Numbered from the stretch's first letter, positions 1 through 14,938 are shown. The stretch is 64,000 bases of DNA from Brachypodius melanocephalos (GCA_013398615.1 VZSR01000028.1:5099033-5163032), one strand, 5' to 3'. Program-made: numbers and translations. The notes: generated from the letters alone by a model not told the origin.

Positions 1-189
1 AGTTAATATCAATTCTACAACTTTGGGGAATGAATCGAAGAGGGCATGAGTAGTTAAATGATGGCCAGTGACATTAATCTGCCTGCTGCGTGCCGAGAGA
101 TCCTGTTCAATAAAAATGACAAAACAATACAACCTCTTATTATTCTAGTGGCTCCTGGATTACAGGGCTAATGATATGACTGACAGTCT

Positions 190-305
190 TTTCTGAATAA
201 AACAAACAAATAAAACCAGACCAGAGAGCAAACAAACCAACCAAATAATAATTAAATAATTAACAACTCCTCAAACAAATCTCAAACTCAAAACTGAAAC
301 CCAAA
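190..305 (+). repeat. A-rich CAAA/CCAA low-complexity tract
   Basis: Irregular AAACAAAC, CAAACCAACC and AATAATTAAATAATT units; the same flavour recurs at 2490, 7884, 15598, 39207 and 41398. Confidence 0.75.
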
Positions 306-2486
306 GCTCTCACTGTGAGTAATTTCACCATGGAGGCAGGAGGAAAAGGCAGATTATTAATATGAACTTGAACATGGAACAAGAACTGTCTAGCCCTGTC
401 TTGGAAGTTCCTAAGATGCTAAAATGTCTTATTTTCTGCTCCCAAAGAGAGAACTTGAGAGAACTTTTAACTGGAAGAATTTCACATTACATTTGGTTTT
501 CAGGAGTACTGCAGCATGCTTTTGCTCTGCTATGTCCTTGCAGGTGTTGGAGTAGAAATAACTCCCAGGGGAAAACCAGAATTTTGGCAGGAGCATGCCC
601 AAAGAAGGGCTCCTTACAGTCTCTGCTTGGGAGGTTCTGCTCACAGTCCAATTACTCTAAAGCTTAATTTAAAGCCCCACTGCTGCTTACTTTTTTGTAC
701 ATGAATGGATCCCTTAGGACCTAAGAGGAAAAATTTTGCATCCCAGGGGAATACACAGAATAATGTAATACTCGTCACTTCACTCCCAGAAAAATAGATT
801 GGCTAAATATATCAACACTAATACCTTGCAAAAAAAGTAGTTTTGCTTTCAGGGTATCCGGTGAAACATTTTTCCTTGAAATACCATCAAGCATAATTCC
901 ATCAACTTCAGTGGGGTTTGATCAAAATAGGTCATGGCCAGTGTGGATTTTTCAGTCTTGTTCAGAGCAGCTTAGATTGTAGGAGTTAATTTTCCAAGCA
1001 TCAGCATCTTTCAAAGGATAAGGAAGACATTTATTTGGGGGAAAGTTACAGGAAGGAGACAAAAAGCATTTCAGTACTGCTCCTCCTTTCTTAGTGGTCC
1101 TGACTTCTGTTTAATTCAGTCATATAATAAATGTATAGTTCTGTAGAAATCTGTAGTTCTAGAGAAGTAGCAGAACAGTAGATAAAAGTAAGGGATGCAT
1201 GAACACTGAAATTCTCCTATTTGAAAATTGGGGTGGAAATTCTCATGGAGAATTGGAGCTAGAACCAAAGTCTTGGAGTGTTTACTATGTTTCATTAGTG
1301 CTGTACAGCTGTATTTTATTGGACTTGTGGAATTTAGGAAATTATTTACAGGCACTGCACATTTATGTTAAGTGAGGTGGCTTAAAATATGACTGACTAG
1401 TCTGCAATATGTATAGAAATACAAATAAAATTAAGTAAATGTTATTTGTTTGTTTTCTGTCTTCTCATGTTAATGCAGAGTCGATTTGATACTCTTTCTC
1501 AAAAACATTTGCTTTATCTTCCCAGATAATTAAAAGTATATCTACTCAGTTTTCTTTTTCTTTGTGGGAGAAAACAACAATTAGAATTTTTATAAAGTGC
1601 TTCTAATCAGGAAATTGCACAGCAGTTTTTGTGGAGATTCCAACAACAATTACAAGATCCAAAGCTCCAAAACGAATTGCTGTTATGTTCCTGCCTCTTT
1701 TTAAAGCATAAAGAGACTGCACTCACATTGGAACAGAGAAATGCAGAGTGAGATTTTTCTATGTGAGATGGATCCAGTACGTTTGGATATTATCTTTGTT
1801 TGCAGGCTGTATCCCCTGGTGCTGAAAACAAACCATTGCTCAGCTGTGGCTTTTCAGAAACATGCCAGACTCGGTGGGTTCATCAAGACAAGGTTTCAGA
1901 TAACAAAGGTCTAAGAGGAAGTGAGATCTGACTATAGAAATTGCACAATCCTCCAGATACTGCACATTACAATTTACAACAGTCCCACTTTCCAAGTACA
2001 TTTGATATGGGTATAAAAGTCATGCTAGAAACCAATTACCTCACCAGATTCTTAGGGAAAAAAAATCTACCATAATAAGAAATTTTTAAGGATTTCCAAG
2101 AACCAAAGAAATGACAGAGAGCACATAAATGACAGTTTGATCACATAAAACTTGAAAGAAATATGCTGGGTTCTTTCAGAATCTTGTTTGCAAGTAGGTT
2201 TGCCTCATCTCTTTAGCACTATGTTTCTGTTTTGACCCAAGTGAAATTTGGCAGAGCATGATATTTTTCTAAATTTCTCTCCAATTCTTGGCTCTCTGCT
2301 AAATAACTTCTTTTTCTGAACTTTGTATATTTAGTTGCTTTAACTTGATAAAAGGCTTTATGTTGCCTGTTTGCTTACAACATTTGTTCAGTGCTAGTTA
2401 GTGCATGTTAAGATGTTCTCTGTACCACGCCATTTCTAAGAGCCGTATGTTATTCATGTTGTCCCAGGATTGCAATATTGACTGGT

Positions 2487-2565
2487 TTTGAAATTAAAAA
2501 CAAACAAAAACCCAACCAAACTAAAACAAACCAAACAAAAAACCCAAACACAACCAGGAATCTCT
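2487..2565 (+). repeat. A-rich CAAA/CCAAAC low-complexity tract
   Basis: About 80 bp of A and C with few other bases, in AACAAACAAAAACCC and ACCAAACAAAAAA units. Confidence 0.85.
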
Positions 2566-5500
2566 TCTGCTTGCTCTTATACACCTTAATTATATAGGCA
2601 AACTAAAGAAGGCAGTTAGGTGTTAAAACTCCAACAACATTTAGATCATTAGAGAAATCTGCCAACTAACACTGAACAGGATAAATATTAATACAAATAT
2701 TTGAAGGGGAGGTGGGTGGGTTTTTATTCCCATATTGACCAGATGTATATTTTCAGTTCAAGCTGTTTAGTGACTGGGGCCTTGTTGTCAGTGAGTTGTG
2801 ATTTTAAGAGGCTGTTTGACACTCGGGGCATCCCAGTGACTGCTTGCTTGGACACTGGTCATGCCCCAGTCCTGCAGTTGGCATTTGCAGCTGTTCCTGT
2901 TCTCTTTCCTGAGTGCTGGAATCTCTTCTAGTGAGGGCTCTCACCACATTTATTAGAAGACTGGTTTTCAATTACCTTCCAAACACTGCCGTAGATTGAG
3001 AACATGGATTAGCTAGACAAATGATTCAAAGCTAATTAGTTAAAAATAGATTCTCTTTTCCCAAATACTATTTTAGTCCCCTTCAGCTATTTAGCACTTT
3101 ATAATGAGCAGAATTACAACAGTGAGCCACCTTTTCAATACATTTTCTCCTTAAAAGTCAATAAAGACCTTTTAAAAAAATTCAATAGTCAACACCCATG
3201 ACTTCTACAGGTGACTAATTCAATACAATCAACATATCAAGTGATTTACTTCTACAAGCGAACACAAATTGTTGCTGTTTACCAGAGCACTTCTATTAAA
3301 ACTTCATCCATGAAAATTACAGACTGTCATTATAATTTTTATTTTTGCTTATGTAAACCTCTTGGAGAATGATTTCAGCCTCTACTAGAACAAGCCCTCT
3401 TAGAATACAAATTAGTCTCGAAAAGAAAATAAATCACTCCCAAAGTAAATCTTAAGCAGAACCATAAATTTCCGTTGATACAGCAGCATGGTTACAAGAC
3501 CATCAGCTGTGTAACAAGATACACAACTGGTTTGCAATCCAAGCAATGCTATATAAAGTCAGCAAGCAATGATCCATTAAATAAGCCTTCCTCTACGTGA
3601 TTTCAAGCCTGGCTTAGGAGCAATGCTACGACCCATACTTGATTCAATTACCCAGACATTAAGAAAACAATAAAATTAAAACAGAAAATAACGTTGGTGT
3701 TATGGGGAATAAGAGGAAGGATACCTCAGAGAAGCATTTCTCAGACTGAATTTCAGATTTTTGGTGGTGGCTTGGGGGAGTTTAGACCAGCTGTGTTGTG
3801 TGTGTCATCAGTGGTAGGCAGAGGGGATGACAGAAGCCATGAGCAAGCAATGCTGATATCCTGGTCCCAACAGGGTCACAATCTTATTTTTGTAAGGCTC
3901 TGCTGTGGGGCCAATATTTAATTCTGAGCATTGAAATCTGATGGTAGCATGCCTGGGAGAGGGAGGGATTACATTTTTATTGTCTTGGCATAAGCAAATA
4001 TTGTGGTTCCTGTTTCCACTAAAACTGTGGGGACAGGAATTATTGCTTTTGAAATTTCAGTGAGTGTGCTGCTGTATCTTTTACTGAAAGATTGTTTTCC
4101 ACCTGCCAAGAAAAGAGTTCTGAAATCTGCAAGGTAACTAAGCTTTATGTAGAGTTTGATTTTCCTATACACTTAGGTTTATTAAATGCGATGCATCACT
4201 CTGCCCTATTATCTTACATATAGAACATCTGATTATTATTGGAATAAATCAAGGTTTTTCATTTCTTTTCTTTATCCTCTGTTAATACATGATTTAGACT
4301 TGATGACCTTTAAGATTCTGTTAATAAAGTTACAACATAGTTATGCTGAAATAAAAGGAAAATCAAAGTTTCCATGTAATTAAAGGAAGGGGTTTTTTTC
4401 TGTGTAAGTTTCACACAGATCACACACCTTTCCAAGAAATATGGGTTTAACAAATCCAGAAAAGACAGTATTTTTTTGCCTCTTAATCATATCTAGTTTT
4501 CTTCCAGAAAGTGTCTGAAGAATACCCCAGGATGGCAATCAGATTACGGTTTTTAAGTTGTCATGAAGATGGATTAGATTTGTTGTACAATTCACTATTC
4601 TCATTACAATTATCATCACAAGAATGAATTCATAATATGTCATTTCCTATTCATTACAGACATTGTCACTGTAGAATGTGAAATGAGCGCTGAAATGCCT
4701 CATGCATCCTGCACAACATGACAGTACTGTAAATCAGACTGCTTTGACCTTTTCAGTGCTCAGTTATTTCTTGCACTGGTCAGCCCTGTCCTCTGTTTCC
4801 TTGGAATTAATTGGTTGTGCCTCCTTTTGAGGCACTGAGCTTACAACAGGTGAAGGTAGAATTAGGATGCTGTTAGGATTAGGATAAGTGATAAAACATT
4901 TATCAAGTTATGGAGTGCCAGGCTGGAAAGGATTGAGACTCAGAAGTGATTTGCCAGGAATAAATTTGGAATATGGCAAATTCCATGTTGTGATATAATA
5001 ACTGAAAAAATGCTAAGCATTCTTTACTGTTTAGCCAAACTCTTAAAAAATAATAAGAATTTTGGTGGTTTGCCCTAAAGGGGAGGTTGTCAGGAATTTA
5101 TTGGTTCACTCTTTCTAAAATTCTCAGTTAGCACATTTAAACTTAAGCATCTTCCTTTATCTACACCCTTGTTATCTACATTAAATCTTGGGTCTGTCGT
5201 AGCTATTTCAATATTTTTGACTTCAAAAGATGAAAAAAGTATCAAAAGTACAAAAACAGAGTAGAAGAAAGGTACTTTTGCTATTGGCAATGCTTCACAA
5301 ATTGAAGGTTTAAGCTAGTGAGCAATGAAAAAAAAAAGATATAGTTGAACAAAATATATGTTGGTGAGAATGTTGGTAGATTTTGGTCTTGCAAAGAAGC
5401 TCTTTCAGCAGAGCATTTCTCATTCACTTAATCTGGATTAAGAAAAATATCAGTAGGTTTGTGCAACTATAGTATGCACCAAAAACCTTTGAGAGTGAAT

Positions 5501-7471
5501 ACATAGAAATAGGAATGATAAAAGAAACTGGAAAATCATTACAAAGAATTTCATTAAATATAGTCTTATGGATGAAAATATATGGGGAAATCAGGCAAAT
5601 TAATTGAAATTTTTGTATTTGATAATAAAATCGTACCAAATGTAAACCATTGGTCTCTTTGCTCAATCTAAAACCTTGCCCCTGCTTGACTTGGTCCCAG
5701 GAGTGCAAAAGTTGTTTTAGAAGAACAGTATTTACATCTGTATCACAGCAAATTGTTCCACTTTTGGAAGACATTTTCCAAAGAGCTCTGCAGTTCTTTT
5801 GGTTTTTTAACAAGAAACTCCTTTTGATTTCATGAAGGGTAGATATGACTTGTGTTACTACACTGACAGGTATAATGCTTGCTCACCCAACATCTATTAT
5901 TGGGTGCAAAACTTGAAAGTACTGAAGGAAATTAGAGTCTGTGAGCAGCAAAAGATGAAATTTCTGGGTTACCGAATCTTCTCTCACTTTTTGTTTCAAC
6001 TATGTTAAAAGCATTTGAAATAAAGAGCAAAATGTCTCCAGATCAACTTGTCTAATATCAAAATATAGAAAATGTCTCATATCTTTTTTTTTTATAGCTT
6101 TGAAATGAGTCTCAGTAAAGGAAATTTCAGATGCTTTCTGTCGTTTTCAGGAACTATGCTGATTTTTTCTATATTTTTCCAATTTCACAATTAATTCATA
6201 CTGCTGCAGGCTTTATGATGCTTCTGAAATTTTCTCTATACCTTCAGCACAGGAATATTTTGCTCCTGCCTAATTTGACTTAAGATTTTTTTTTTCAGTT
6301 TTCTCTTTGTTCTTCAGGAATCCAGGACAACTTGCTGGAATTCATACTGACTGCAGGAAACATATGGAAACAGAAAGTGCCAAGTTTCCATTTGCATTTC
6401 TTGGCCATAATTTTCTTTTCCTTTGAAGAATTTTTTTTTTCTTTTTCACTTGAAATTGCTTTTTATGTATTAATACATTAAAACTCTCACGCTCAGGTTC
6501 ATTCTGGCCAAGTCCTATCTGCCAAAGGAATGAATTCAAAGGGAGGATTTTAAGAGTAATACACATTCTGGCTGCTTTATAGGAAAAGTTTAATGCTTTT
6601 GAAGCAAGGAAGCTCTTAAAGCTATGCAGTGTTCAAACACTTAATATACTTGAATATGATATGAATTAAGTCAACCTGTCTTTCTGCATACTTAGATCAC
6701 ATTTATTGCAGCAGGCTTGTAGCACCTGGAAAGCTGATCTTATTCTGAACAATAGAAAAATTATTCAGTTTCTAGTTACCCTCCTCCTCCTGATGATTTC
6801 AAAACAAACCTCTGTTTGTGTTGTACTTTCTCCTCCCTTTGTTTTGCTGAATTCTGGCCTTTTTTTCCCAAAAGTTGACTTTGAAAGGGAGGTCTGTAGG
6901 AATACAGAAGATAAATGCCAAAACAAATAACAAACAAACCCAACTTGTTTGGAGTTTCCATTTTGTATGAGAATGGAAACAGCTAGGTTTGGTCTAGATG
7001 ATGTTGCTGTAGGTTAAACAACTGATTCTTGGAAACTAATTCTGTCCAGCTGTGCAAAACTCATTGAATTTTGTGTCAGTGTTTACAATTGCCCTGACTC
7101 TTGGATGGTGTTGTTTTCCAAAGTTAGGGAGCAATAATTCTCTTCAGATGCATTTCCTCCTATTGACTGTTCATTTTATAATAGAAACTGAGAACCTGAT
7201 ACAAAATATCTCCCGAGTGTACATGTCTTAATTTCTCTGTGTAGGGCCTTGACCTTACAAATGTTTATCGGCCACATTTTCGGTTTTTTTTTTATTTTTG
7301 TACTTTCTGTCTAGAAAAGGCATCTTGGAGGTTCATTTTTGTTGGGAAGGGGGGTGGAGTGTATGAAGAAGGAGCTTAGGCTGAAAACCACAGACGCTGT
7401 CATATATGGATGCTTTTTCTCATCTCATCAACATTCTCAGTAGTTTTGTCACATCATCACCAGAACTTAGA

Positions 7472-7560
7472 GTTGAAAGGTTCCTTTGAAGATGATTTAG
7501 TCAAACCCCCTGGAGTCACATTCTGAACACCCAAAGTCGCTGTGTCCTATCCAAATGTGT
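7472..7560 (-). mobile_element. Decayed CR1-like remnant
   Basis: GTTGAAAGGTTCCTTTGAAG, GATGATTTAGTCAAACCCCC and then CTGTGTCC keep the spacing of a reverse-orientation CR1 end, but with many substitutions. Element assignment is tentative. Confidence 0.4.
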
Positions 7561-7883
7561 AGTGGAGGGCTGAGGCCAATCATTTGTTATGATGAACTGG
7601 ATTATAATCAGCTTTTTACAGTGTCATTTAACAATTTATAGATGTATTTTACAGCTCAGGATATTCTGTAATTCTATTTTCTTATATGAATTATTCCACT
7701 GTTATTGGCATGCAGGGCCTGATAATTAATTGTTCTAAAGATGTTAATTTGTCACTGACATGTCATTGTTTTCTGCCTTTGCTTCAGAAAAATGCTGATG
7801 TGTTGTAAATCATTCTCAGTCTGTATATTGCTTACATCCTTAATTACAGCCATTTGTAAACCAGTATCTCTCTTGCAGAATAC

Positions 7884-7999
7884 AAAAAAAAAAAAAAAAA
7901 CCAAACCAAAAAACACCCAAAACCCAAACCCCAAACAAAACAAACAAACAAACAAAACGAACAAAAAAACCAAGAAAACCACCAAATCCCTAAAAACTT
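7884..7999 (+). repeat. A17 run leading into CAAA/CCAAA low-complexity tract
   Basis: Seventeen A residues are followed by about 100 bp of A and C arranged as CCAAA, ACCC and CAAA units. Opposite-strand open frames here (Phe/Leu/Val-rich or Lys/Asn/Thr-rich) are artefacts of composition. Confidence 0.92.
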
Positions 8000-8079
8000 T
8001 CACTTTACACAGTATAATTTGGACTAAAGAAGAAACCACTCACATAGTTTAGTTGCAGCCATCTAATTTGTAAATGTTG

Positions 8080-8250
8080 GTTGTAAATAATCCAATTAGG
8101 TGGTTTTCACTTGAAATGATGCACTAAGTTCATTGTGCAGAAATTGCACACATGGGCTCCCTCACTGGGCCATTGATTAAATTGCTGTTCTTAAGGCCTA
8201 ATCAGCCCTTCAGGTTTTTGGGATGCAGAATATTAATCAGTCCTATTGGA
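8080..8250. promoter_or_regulatory. Candidate conserved non-coding element
   Basis: High-complexity stretch with CCAATTAGGTGG, GCCATTGATTAAATTGC and AAGGCCTAATCAGCC, and a GCAGAAATTGCACAC motif. It follows an A/C-rich low-complexity tract but is itself repeat-free. Called from texture only. Confidence 0.25.
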
Positions 8251-11200
8251 GTAATGAGTCTTGGAGATAAAAATGCCTTACAGATGAATAGTTCAGGATA
8301 TTTCTGAGATCAAAATAAACACATCCTGGACTTGATCAAAGTGAGACCTTGCCTTTCCCTTCCAAGGATTACCTATATAGCCTCCATTGCATAACGGCAA
8401 ATTTAAATGAAACCTCTTTGGTTCTTGCAGGTGCAAAGTACAGGAGAAGTCAAAAAAAGAACATAAAATTCCTTTTTCTCAAGGTGGTTGTCCCAGGAGT
8501 TCCAAGAGTCCAGTCCAGGAAGTCGTCTTGAGAGCACAGCTATTGTGTTAGGAACCAAGGGGGAGGGTGCATTATTCTAGCCTATATTCTACAGTCTGTG
8601 CAAACACCTTATGTTGGTGTCCCAGTGGAAATATTGTCCTATTTATCCTGCTTATCACTATGTGCTTAAAGCATTATCCTAAACCAAGTTGGTACTCTCT
8701 GTAATCCAATTGGCCCTGATCTTCTGTGGCCTTGAAAGACAGGAATATATATTGACAGTTCAGATTATTCTGTGTTCCTGTATTAAAAGTCAAAGGGAGG
8801 GATCTTTCACTTTTTGTTGAGCAATGAGATTAGCATCTTGTCCCTGGTTCCAAAGTCATAGTTCAACAGAAGAAATACTCTGTGCTTCTCCTACCCTGGT
8901 TTTCCTTCTGTTACAGTTTTATGAGAAGGATAACTCAAAATCTGAAGCAGTAATGAATTTAAAAGGCTGTGAATTCAAACGTGGGCAATAAAAAAAGTAA
9001 CTGAAAAGATTGAGTACTCCTTCAAGAAACTTGTGCCTCAGATTGGATGAAGTAAGATTGCTGATGAATGGGACAAACTATTAATTCTAGGTGAATAATA
9101 GGGACACAATGATTGTGTCAGGCACACAAGTGTTGTTCAGCTATAAAATGTTTGTTACTTACCTAGAAATCTCCTGACCTACATCTTGTTAGAGTCAAAA
9201 AGAATTTGGAAGATTACACTTCATTATAGGAAAGATTGCTAAAATAGACAAATAGTATATAGACAAGTAGACATAGACAAGTGTAGAATGACAAGGAATG
9301 AAAAAAACCCAGATTGGTTTCACAGCAAGTTGTGGAAACATTAAATTTCTAGATGAGAAATGCAGATGAATCTGAAACATATTAAACTGCCCAAGGAAGA
9401 AGTTTCACCTTGATAGCAAGTTTAGGGGAACTATCCTAAATGTTTCTGTGTGTACCAAGGGGCTGCTCACCTGTGCAGAGGGTGCAGACAGAGAGGTGAG
9501 GGAGCCGAAGGAGACTTTTCAAGCGAGGAGTCAGGATATTCAGAAATGAAAGGCTCTAAAACATGGCTTGTCAGAATAATTTTCTGTGAGTTTTAGTGCA
9601 CTTTCTCCGTTCTTCAGGGCTTTTCATGAATGGCTGTGCCACTGAGAGCGCTGCATTCTCATCACAAGCCACTATGAAAGGGCAGAGGATCAAACTGAGG
9701 AGGTGACAAGTCACTACCCGTACTCTGGAAGGGAATTCATTTCCCAAGTGACAGACTTAGCATACACAAAGATGCCGTCAGATTTTTTTTTCCCTACTTA
9801 AACAATATTTCCTCCTTCAATGGTGACATATTTCTACCATTCAAAGAATAAAGAGATACCTAACTGTGAAAAACAAATCACAGCTGCTGTCAGAGGCTTC
9901 TCCCTCAGCTGCCTTCATATCAAATACATTCAGCACTCCAGCACACGACTTGGCACAAACCTTTGATGTGCATTGAGCTGCACTGGAGCAGAAAGGCCCT
10001 GTGCTGGATAGGGGACCCAGGGTGTGCTTCACATCCACACTTTGGGCCAAGCCATTGAGAAATTATGGCCTCAGAACATAGAGTGTACACCTACAGCTTC
10101 TATTTACACTATTTAAACAGATATTTTACCTTTTAATGTCAGGTTAACATTTAAATGTCCCTGCTGGAGGTGCTATTAAAGTGTGAAAAAGAAACCCAAA
10201 ACAGAAGAAACATTCAGTAAACTGGAATGTTTAAAATAGTGAAGACTTGAAAACATAGCAAAGAACTGGTCATAGCAAAGAAATGTTCTCAGTAACATTT
10301 GTTGCAACAAACTGCATCACTTTCAATGCCTCACTTGAAGATCATATCCTGTAGCTTAATATGCGTCTTCACATAGAGAAAACTGGGATTTTCTTTGCCT
10401 TCTCTGCGTTTTTCTCTCCCTATTGCCCTCTCAGCACAGGCTTAGGCACAGAAGAGGGCATTTTCAACACTGTCTTATCTGCTGTGAGTATTTCTTCTTC
10501 CTGCCTTCTTTTCCTCCACCCTTTGTTGCAGAGAACCACAACTTTTCAAGCAAGAAATACAAAAATGACAGCCAAGAGTACACTTCTACGACTTGAGATT
10601 ATGCAGGGTCTTGGGGTGAGTGTGGACCAACATACAAGTTGAACCTGCAAACTATGTGGATGAACGAGCCATTTAGAAAACCAGGCTAAGTATCCAGCAT
10701 ATCCTTTTTATTTTATTTATAACTCAGAAGCCTTCAGCTGAGCTGGGTGAATTATGCAAATGGTACAACAAGCTGATTTTAGTTCTGTTGGTTAATTTTC
10801 CTCAATGTTTCAGGTCAGTAAACAGTTTGAGATTTGCTTTTCTAAATTTTACAGCATTAATATTTTTAATTTAGTTATTGTTTCCTGAGGCCTAATAGAC
10901 ACTGTACAAGGTCTCAACATATTGCATATGCACTGTTCTTTTTCTTGGCTAAATTGTTGTATTACAGAAAGTTGCTAATAAAAGAATTTCTCAGTTCTCC
11001 TTGTCCAGTTATAAAATCAGTGCACTCCAGCTGTTCATTAAAATATTCAGTACTTATCAAGGATTTCCTTGCATTATTTAGAAACATTTTGCTAAGCTAA
11101 ACTTACATAATTAAAAAAAAAGGCGTAACCAAGTTAAGTACCCATAGTTTTGTGTGTTATTCCTAGAATATTGTTGACACGACTATCTTTGGGATAAAAT

Positions 11201-12481
11201 TAATCCTCCATCACCCCAGGCCATGCCCAGCAGGTGAGGCAGGTTTTCTCACTGCCTCCTGTCCAGGCCAGCAGAGATGCTGCTTGTGCCTGTGTCATAC
11301 CATGTAGGGAGGTGTGTAACATGAAATAATACAGCAAGATACAGCAGCTACAGCAATTATTCCAGGGAGAGCCCCTTCCTTCCTGATCGTGTTCTCTGTG
11401 TGTGGTGAGTGACTGTGTACTAACAAACTGCATTTACTCAAAGGTGAGAGAAGTGCAGTAGATACTGAGGAGCACCTTAATTTTTTCCCCTTGTTTTGCA
11501 AGATACTGCTTTTCCTTAACTTGGCTTTGCAATTAGGAAAGTGGAAATTGAGGATTGCTGTCTCTGTCAGCTGGAATATTTCAAAATTTTGATGAAAGCC
11601 CATTTAAATGCATCTTCCTGAGTTCAGAGCTGCTTGTTCAGACAAGCATTTCTCCTCAGAGAATCGCTACTGCTGTTCAGCAGTGTCACTGCTAAATGGC
11701 AGCAGGCTGTGCACTGGCCTGTGAACACTGAGCCTGTTTCTAACTGTGCATGTGCCTCCACACTCCACAACGGGGTAAAAAAGTCCCAGTTAACATGGAA
11801 TGAGCACATTTATTTTTGTGGCGTAGCAAAGCTCTGCTTACGTCCTTAAGGTGTGTCTGCACTAAAAAGCCTTTTTCAAAAAGAAGTGAGGGCAGAGGCT
11901 TCATTTACAGGGAGGTATAGATAAAGATATTTCCATGTGAAGATGAACCTATGCCCAAGTTAAATATCAAATAGATACATTCTGAGCTTGCTGAGCACTC
12001 CAGGAAGAAGATAAACGATGATGATGTTCTTGAGGTTACAGGATTAAATTGTGGGCACACATGCATTGAGAGAGACATTCCCAATGCTGTATCACAGTCA
12101 GCTTTGTGACAGAGTTTAGGACAACCTTAGAGTGGGATAATACTGGATTGAGTATTTAGGATATTTACCTTTTCCTTAACTTCTCACCTCAGGCTACGAG
12201 ACAAGCACTCACACCCTGGTGCACGGATGTCTGTGTGGATGATCACCTATAGAAAAGCTCTGTGTCTTGGGGTTTTCTATCTTACTGGGGCTTATCTGGG
12301 TAAATCTATCACAAAAGCTGCCTTAGAGCTGGATGCTTAGCAGTAGAGAGATTGTGATATCAGTGTGACCCAGCATACTGACAGCAACTAGGGGCAGCCC
12401 AAGGGAAACACCTGCAAGCTGAAGGCCCCAGTGGATCTTTGTCCCCTCACAAATTTCTTAATTTCTTCTTGTGTCATGGTC

Positions 12482-12508
12482 AAAAAAAAAAAAAAAAAAA
12501 AAAAAAAA
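12482..12508 (+). repeat. Poly-A run (27 A)
   Basis: Uninterrupted A run followed by a GA-rich shoulder. No retroelement body is recognisable upstream and no target-site duplication is clear. Confidence 0.95.
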
Positions 12509-14938
12509 GAAGAGAATTACGTAAGAACAATGGGTGCTGAGTGCCAGCTAACACCAAATGGAAGCATGCTTTTAACAGGTGGCACTCAAAAACTCTGTCC
12601 AGAAAGGGAATGACCCAGTGCTCTGACTGGCCTGAAATACTCTGTTCAAATGGTAATTTCCTAGGGCTGGTGGATAAATGTATTCCTTTTTGCCAAAAAG
12701 GTGTCTGGGACAAAAGCAGATCTGGAACCTGGCCTGATGCCAAATGCTCGGGTTTTTTTCCCAACATCAAAAACTCTGTTGGTAGAAGATTCCTAAAACT
12801 CAGCTAAGAACTGTCCTGACAGTGCTGAATCCAGACTGGCAGAGCAGCAAGGATACATGAATGATTCAAATCACATCTCGTAATTTGAACCTGAGGAAGT
12901 AAGTTCTTGAACTTTATTGGGAATCTTTTCCTCCTTCCTACCCAAACCATTTTGGGATAGCCTGTTACCTAAAACCCCACTCAGTCTGGATTGCTGCTAG
13001 ACCCCCTTTGAGACTTCTAAGGCTGCAGCAGGGAGGTGGAGAGCTGGTCTAATGAATATAAGGATTTATGAAATGATGGAAGAAATAAAAGTGTAGGGTT
13101 CCCCAATTTGTAGCAAAGGATCTATTTCTGCCAATTATACAATCTCTTACAAAACATTGAATTCCTGACTTTTAAGAATTTTTCTGAGAAATAAAACCAA
13201 AAGTTCTGTGGTAACAGTGGTAAGTTTCTATCCATAGTGTGGACTTTCCTATATTTTTCCCCTAATAAATATCATATTAAATCAGATTAATGTTGATTTG
13301 TTTTATTTCATTGAACCGTTCACTTGACAGTTTATTAAGCTCAGAATATTTTAAGAACTTTAGGGCATTTTAGAAGTTCTTTAGTTTCAAAATAAGTGAA
13401 TTTTTAAGAATCATGCATCAGAATTGAGACTTTCGGATTGTGATTTAGAAGACTTTTGATCAGCACTTTCTTATCAAGGGTCAGTCTTCTAGGGGCTTTC
13501 AAGGAACAACATCTGTCTAAATGCCAAAGAGAATTAAATCCACTAGGCTTTGAGAACCTTCTTTATTAGCTGTTACCTACCCATCAATGAGCAGCTGTAG
13601 AAATGGAGGCCATGATTGTGTTAATCTGCTATCAAATGCTATCTTTTTTTTTTTTCATAGTTGCCTATGTAAAAAGCTATGTAATAAAACCAAATATTCA
13701 GTTTGGGCAGCATTTTTACAGATTTGTTTAATCTCTTTATCATGGCCTATTGATGCATCTTGAAATGAATTGCAACAAATAGAATACCAAAGGAAATGCT
13801 AAATTAGAATCTTTTAATAACTAAATTTTTAAAACTATTGAATTAAACATGGCAACATTTCTTTCTTAGCTGAATTAATGTTCATTCATGCAGAAAATTT
13901 TGAATGTAACATTATTTAAGCAATTTGAAAGTGAATTAGCGATTCCTCCATTGTATCAGGTATCTGACTTCAGGCTAACATTTTAATCTCAATCATTGTT
14001 ACAGTGTTTGCCATTCAAAAACTCTGAGAGATAACGATGAAGGTTAATTCATGCAGAACAGAGACTCAGTTCCTTGTGGATATGTATGGTTGGCTATCAG
14101 GGAACTGCAAAATATGCTAATAGAATTATTGTTTACCTTAGCATATTAGGCAAGTTACACTTGTTTGGGTAATTGTTTTTAGGTTTTGCATTTTGGATTT
14201 ACTTTTTGTTTTATGTGGTTCTCATAGCTGCTCCACTGACCGTAGAAGGACTGCATTTTTTTCTCTGTTGTAAGCAAACCCACAGATTTTATTAGAATGT
14301 TTTGTAAATATTTTACAACAGAAGATTGACAAACTTTTCCAGGGGGATTTGGTTTAACGAACAAATAGCTGTCACACTTTAGCATTTTTCAATTTACTAA
14401 GTTATTGTCCTTTTCTGACATCTTTTAATCAGCAGACCTGAATTCAGCTCCAGGTTAAACACGTGTAATTTCTTCATCTAAGCTACTCTTGAATTTTAAC
14501 TAGGAACACTGAACTTGTAATGAGATTTATTAGATAATGTTCAGACATACTGAACCACACTAAGAAATACTCTTAATGGGGTTCTGGCTTGGTCAAAACC
14601 ATCTTGCTTCTTGGAACAGGCAAACAAAAATTGTCCATCACATGATCAGAGTCTTCACAATACATGGAATATGTGAGGAGTCTGTGACTGGGATACAAGT
14701 ATAAAATGGAATGATAGAATGTGCAGTATATAACTCTGCACATGGAGGAAATCCCTACATCCACAATGCGTGTGTTTCAACTGGTTGGAAGCAGAGGGCA
14801 AGAAACTGCTTCTGCCACAGGGAGCACTTTCCTTAATTCCTACCACTGAAGTCAGGTGCTGTTTGTAGCACAGAGGTTAACTGTACATTGGAAACATTAA
14901 TTCTGTAGCTGTGGACACTTTAAAGTCAGGCAGTGTAG

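Larger units (their letters stand above)
1..7465. other. AT-rich non-coding sequence, no gene seen
   Basis: Apart from the A-rich tracts listed separately I see only unique AT-rich sequence. The longest frame (5424-5813, minus, 129 codons) is Phe/Ile-rich with no recognisable domain or exon borders. The first 120 bp contain three CpGs and may be the edge of a conserved element. Confidence 0.6.

Noticed and set aside
5424..5813. 129-codon minus-strand frame
   Set aside because: Phe/Ile/Tyr-rich composition typical of chance frames in AT-rich DNA; no domain seen.
7752..8052. Opposing frames with Phe/Leu-rich and Lys/Asn-rich peptides
   Set aside because: Translation of an A/C low-complexity tract; no complexity or conservation argument.
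12430..12810. Possible processed pseudogene ending in the A27 run
   Set aside because: No poly-A signal at the right distance, no coding remnant upstream and no visible target-site duplication.
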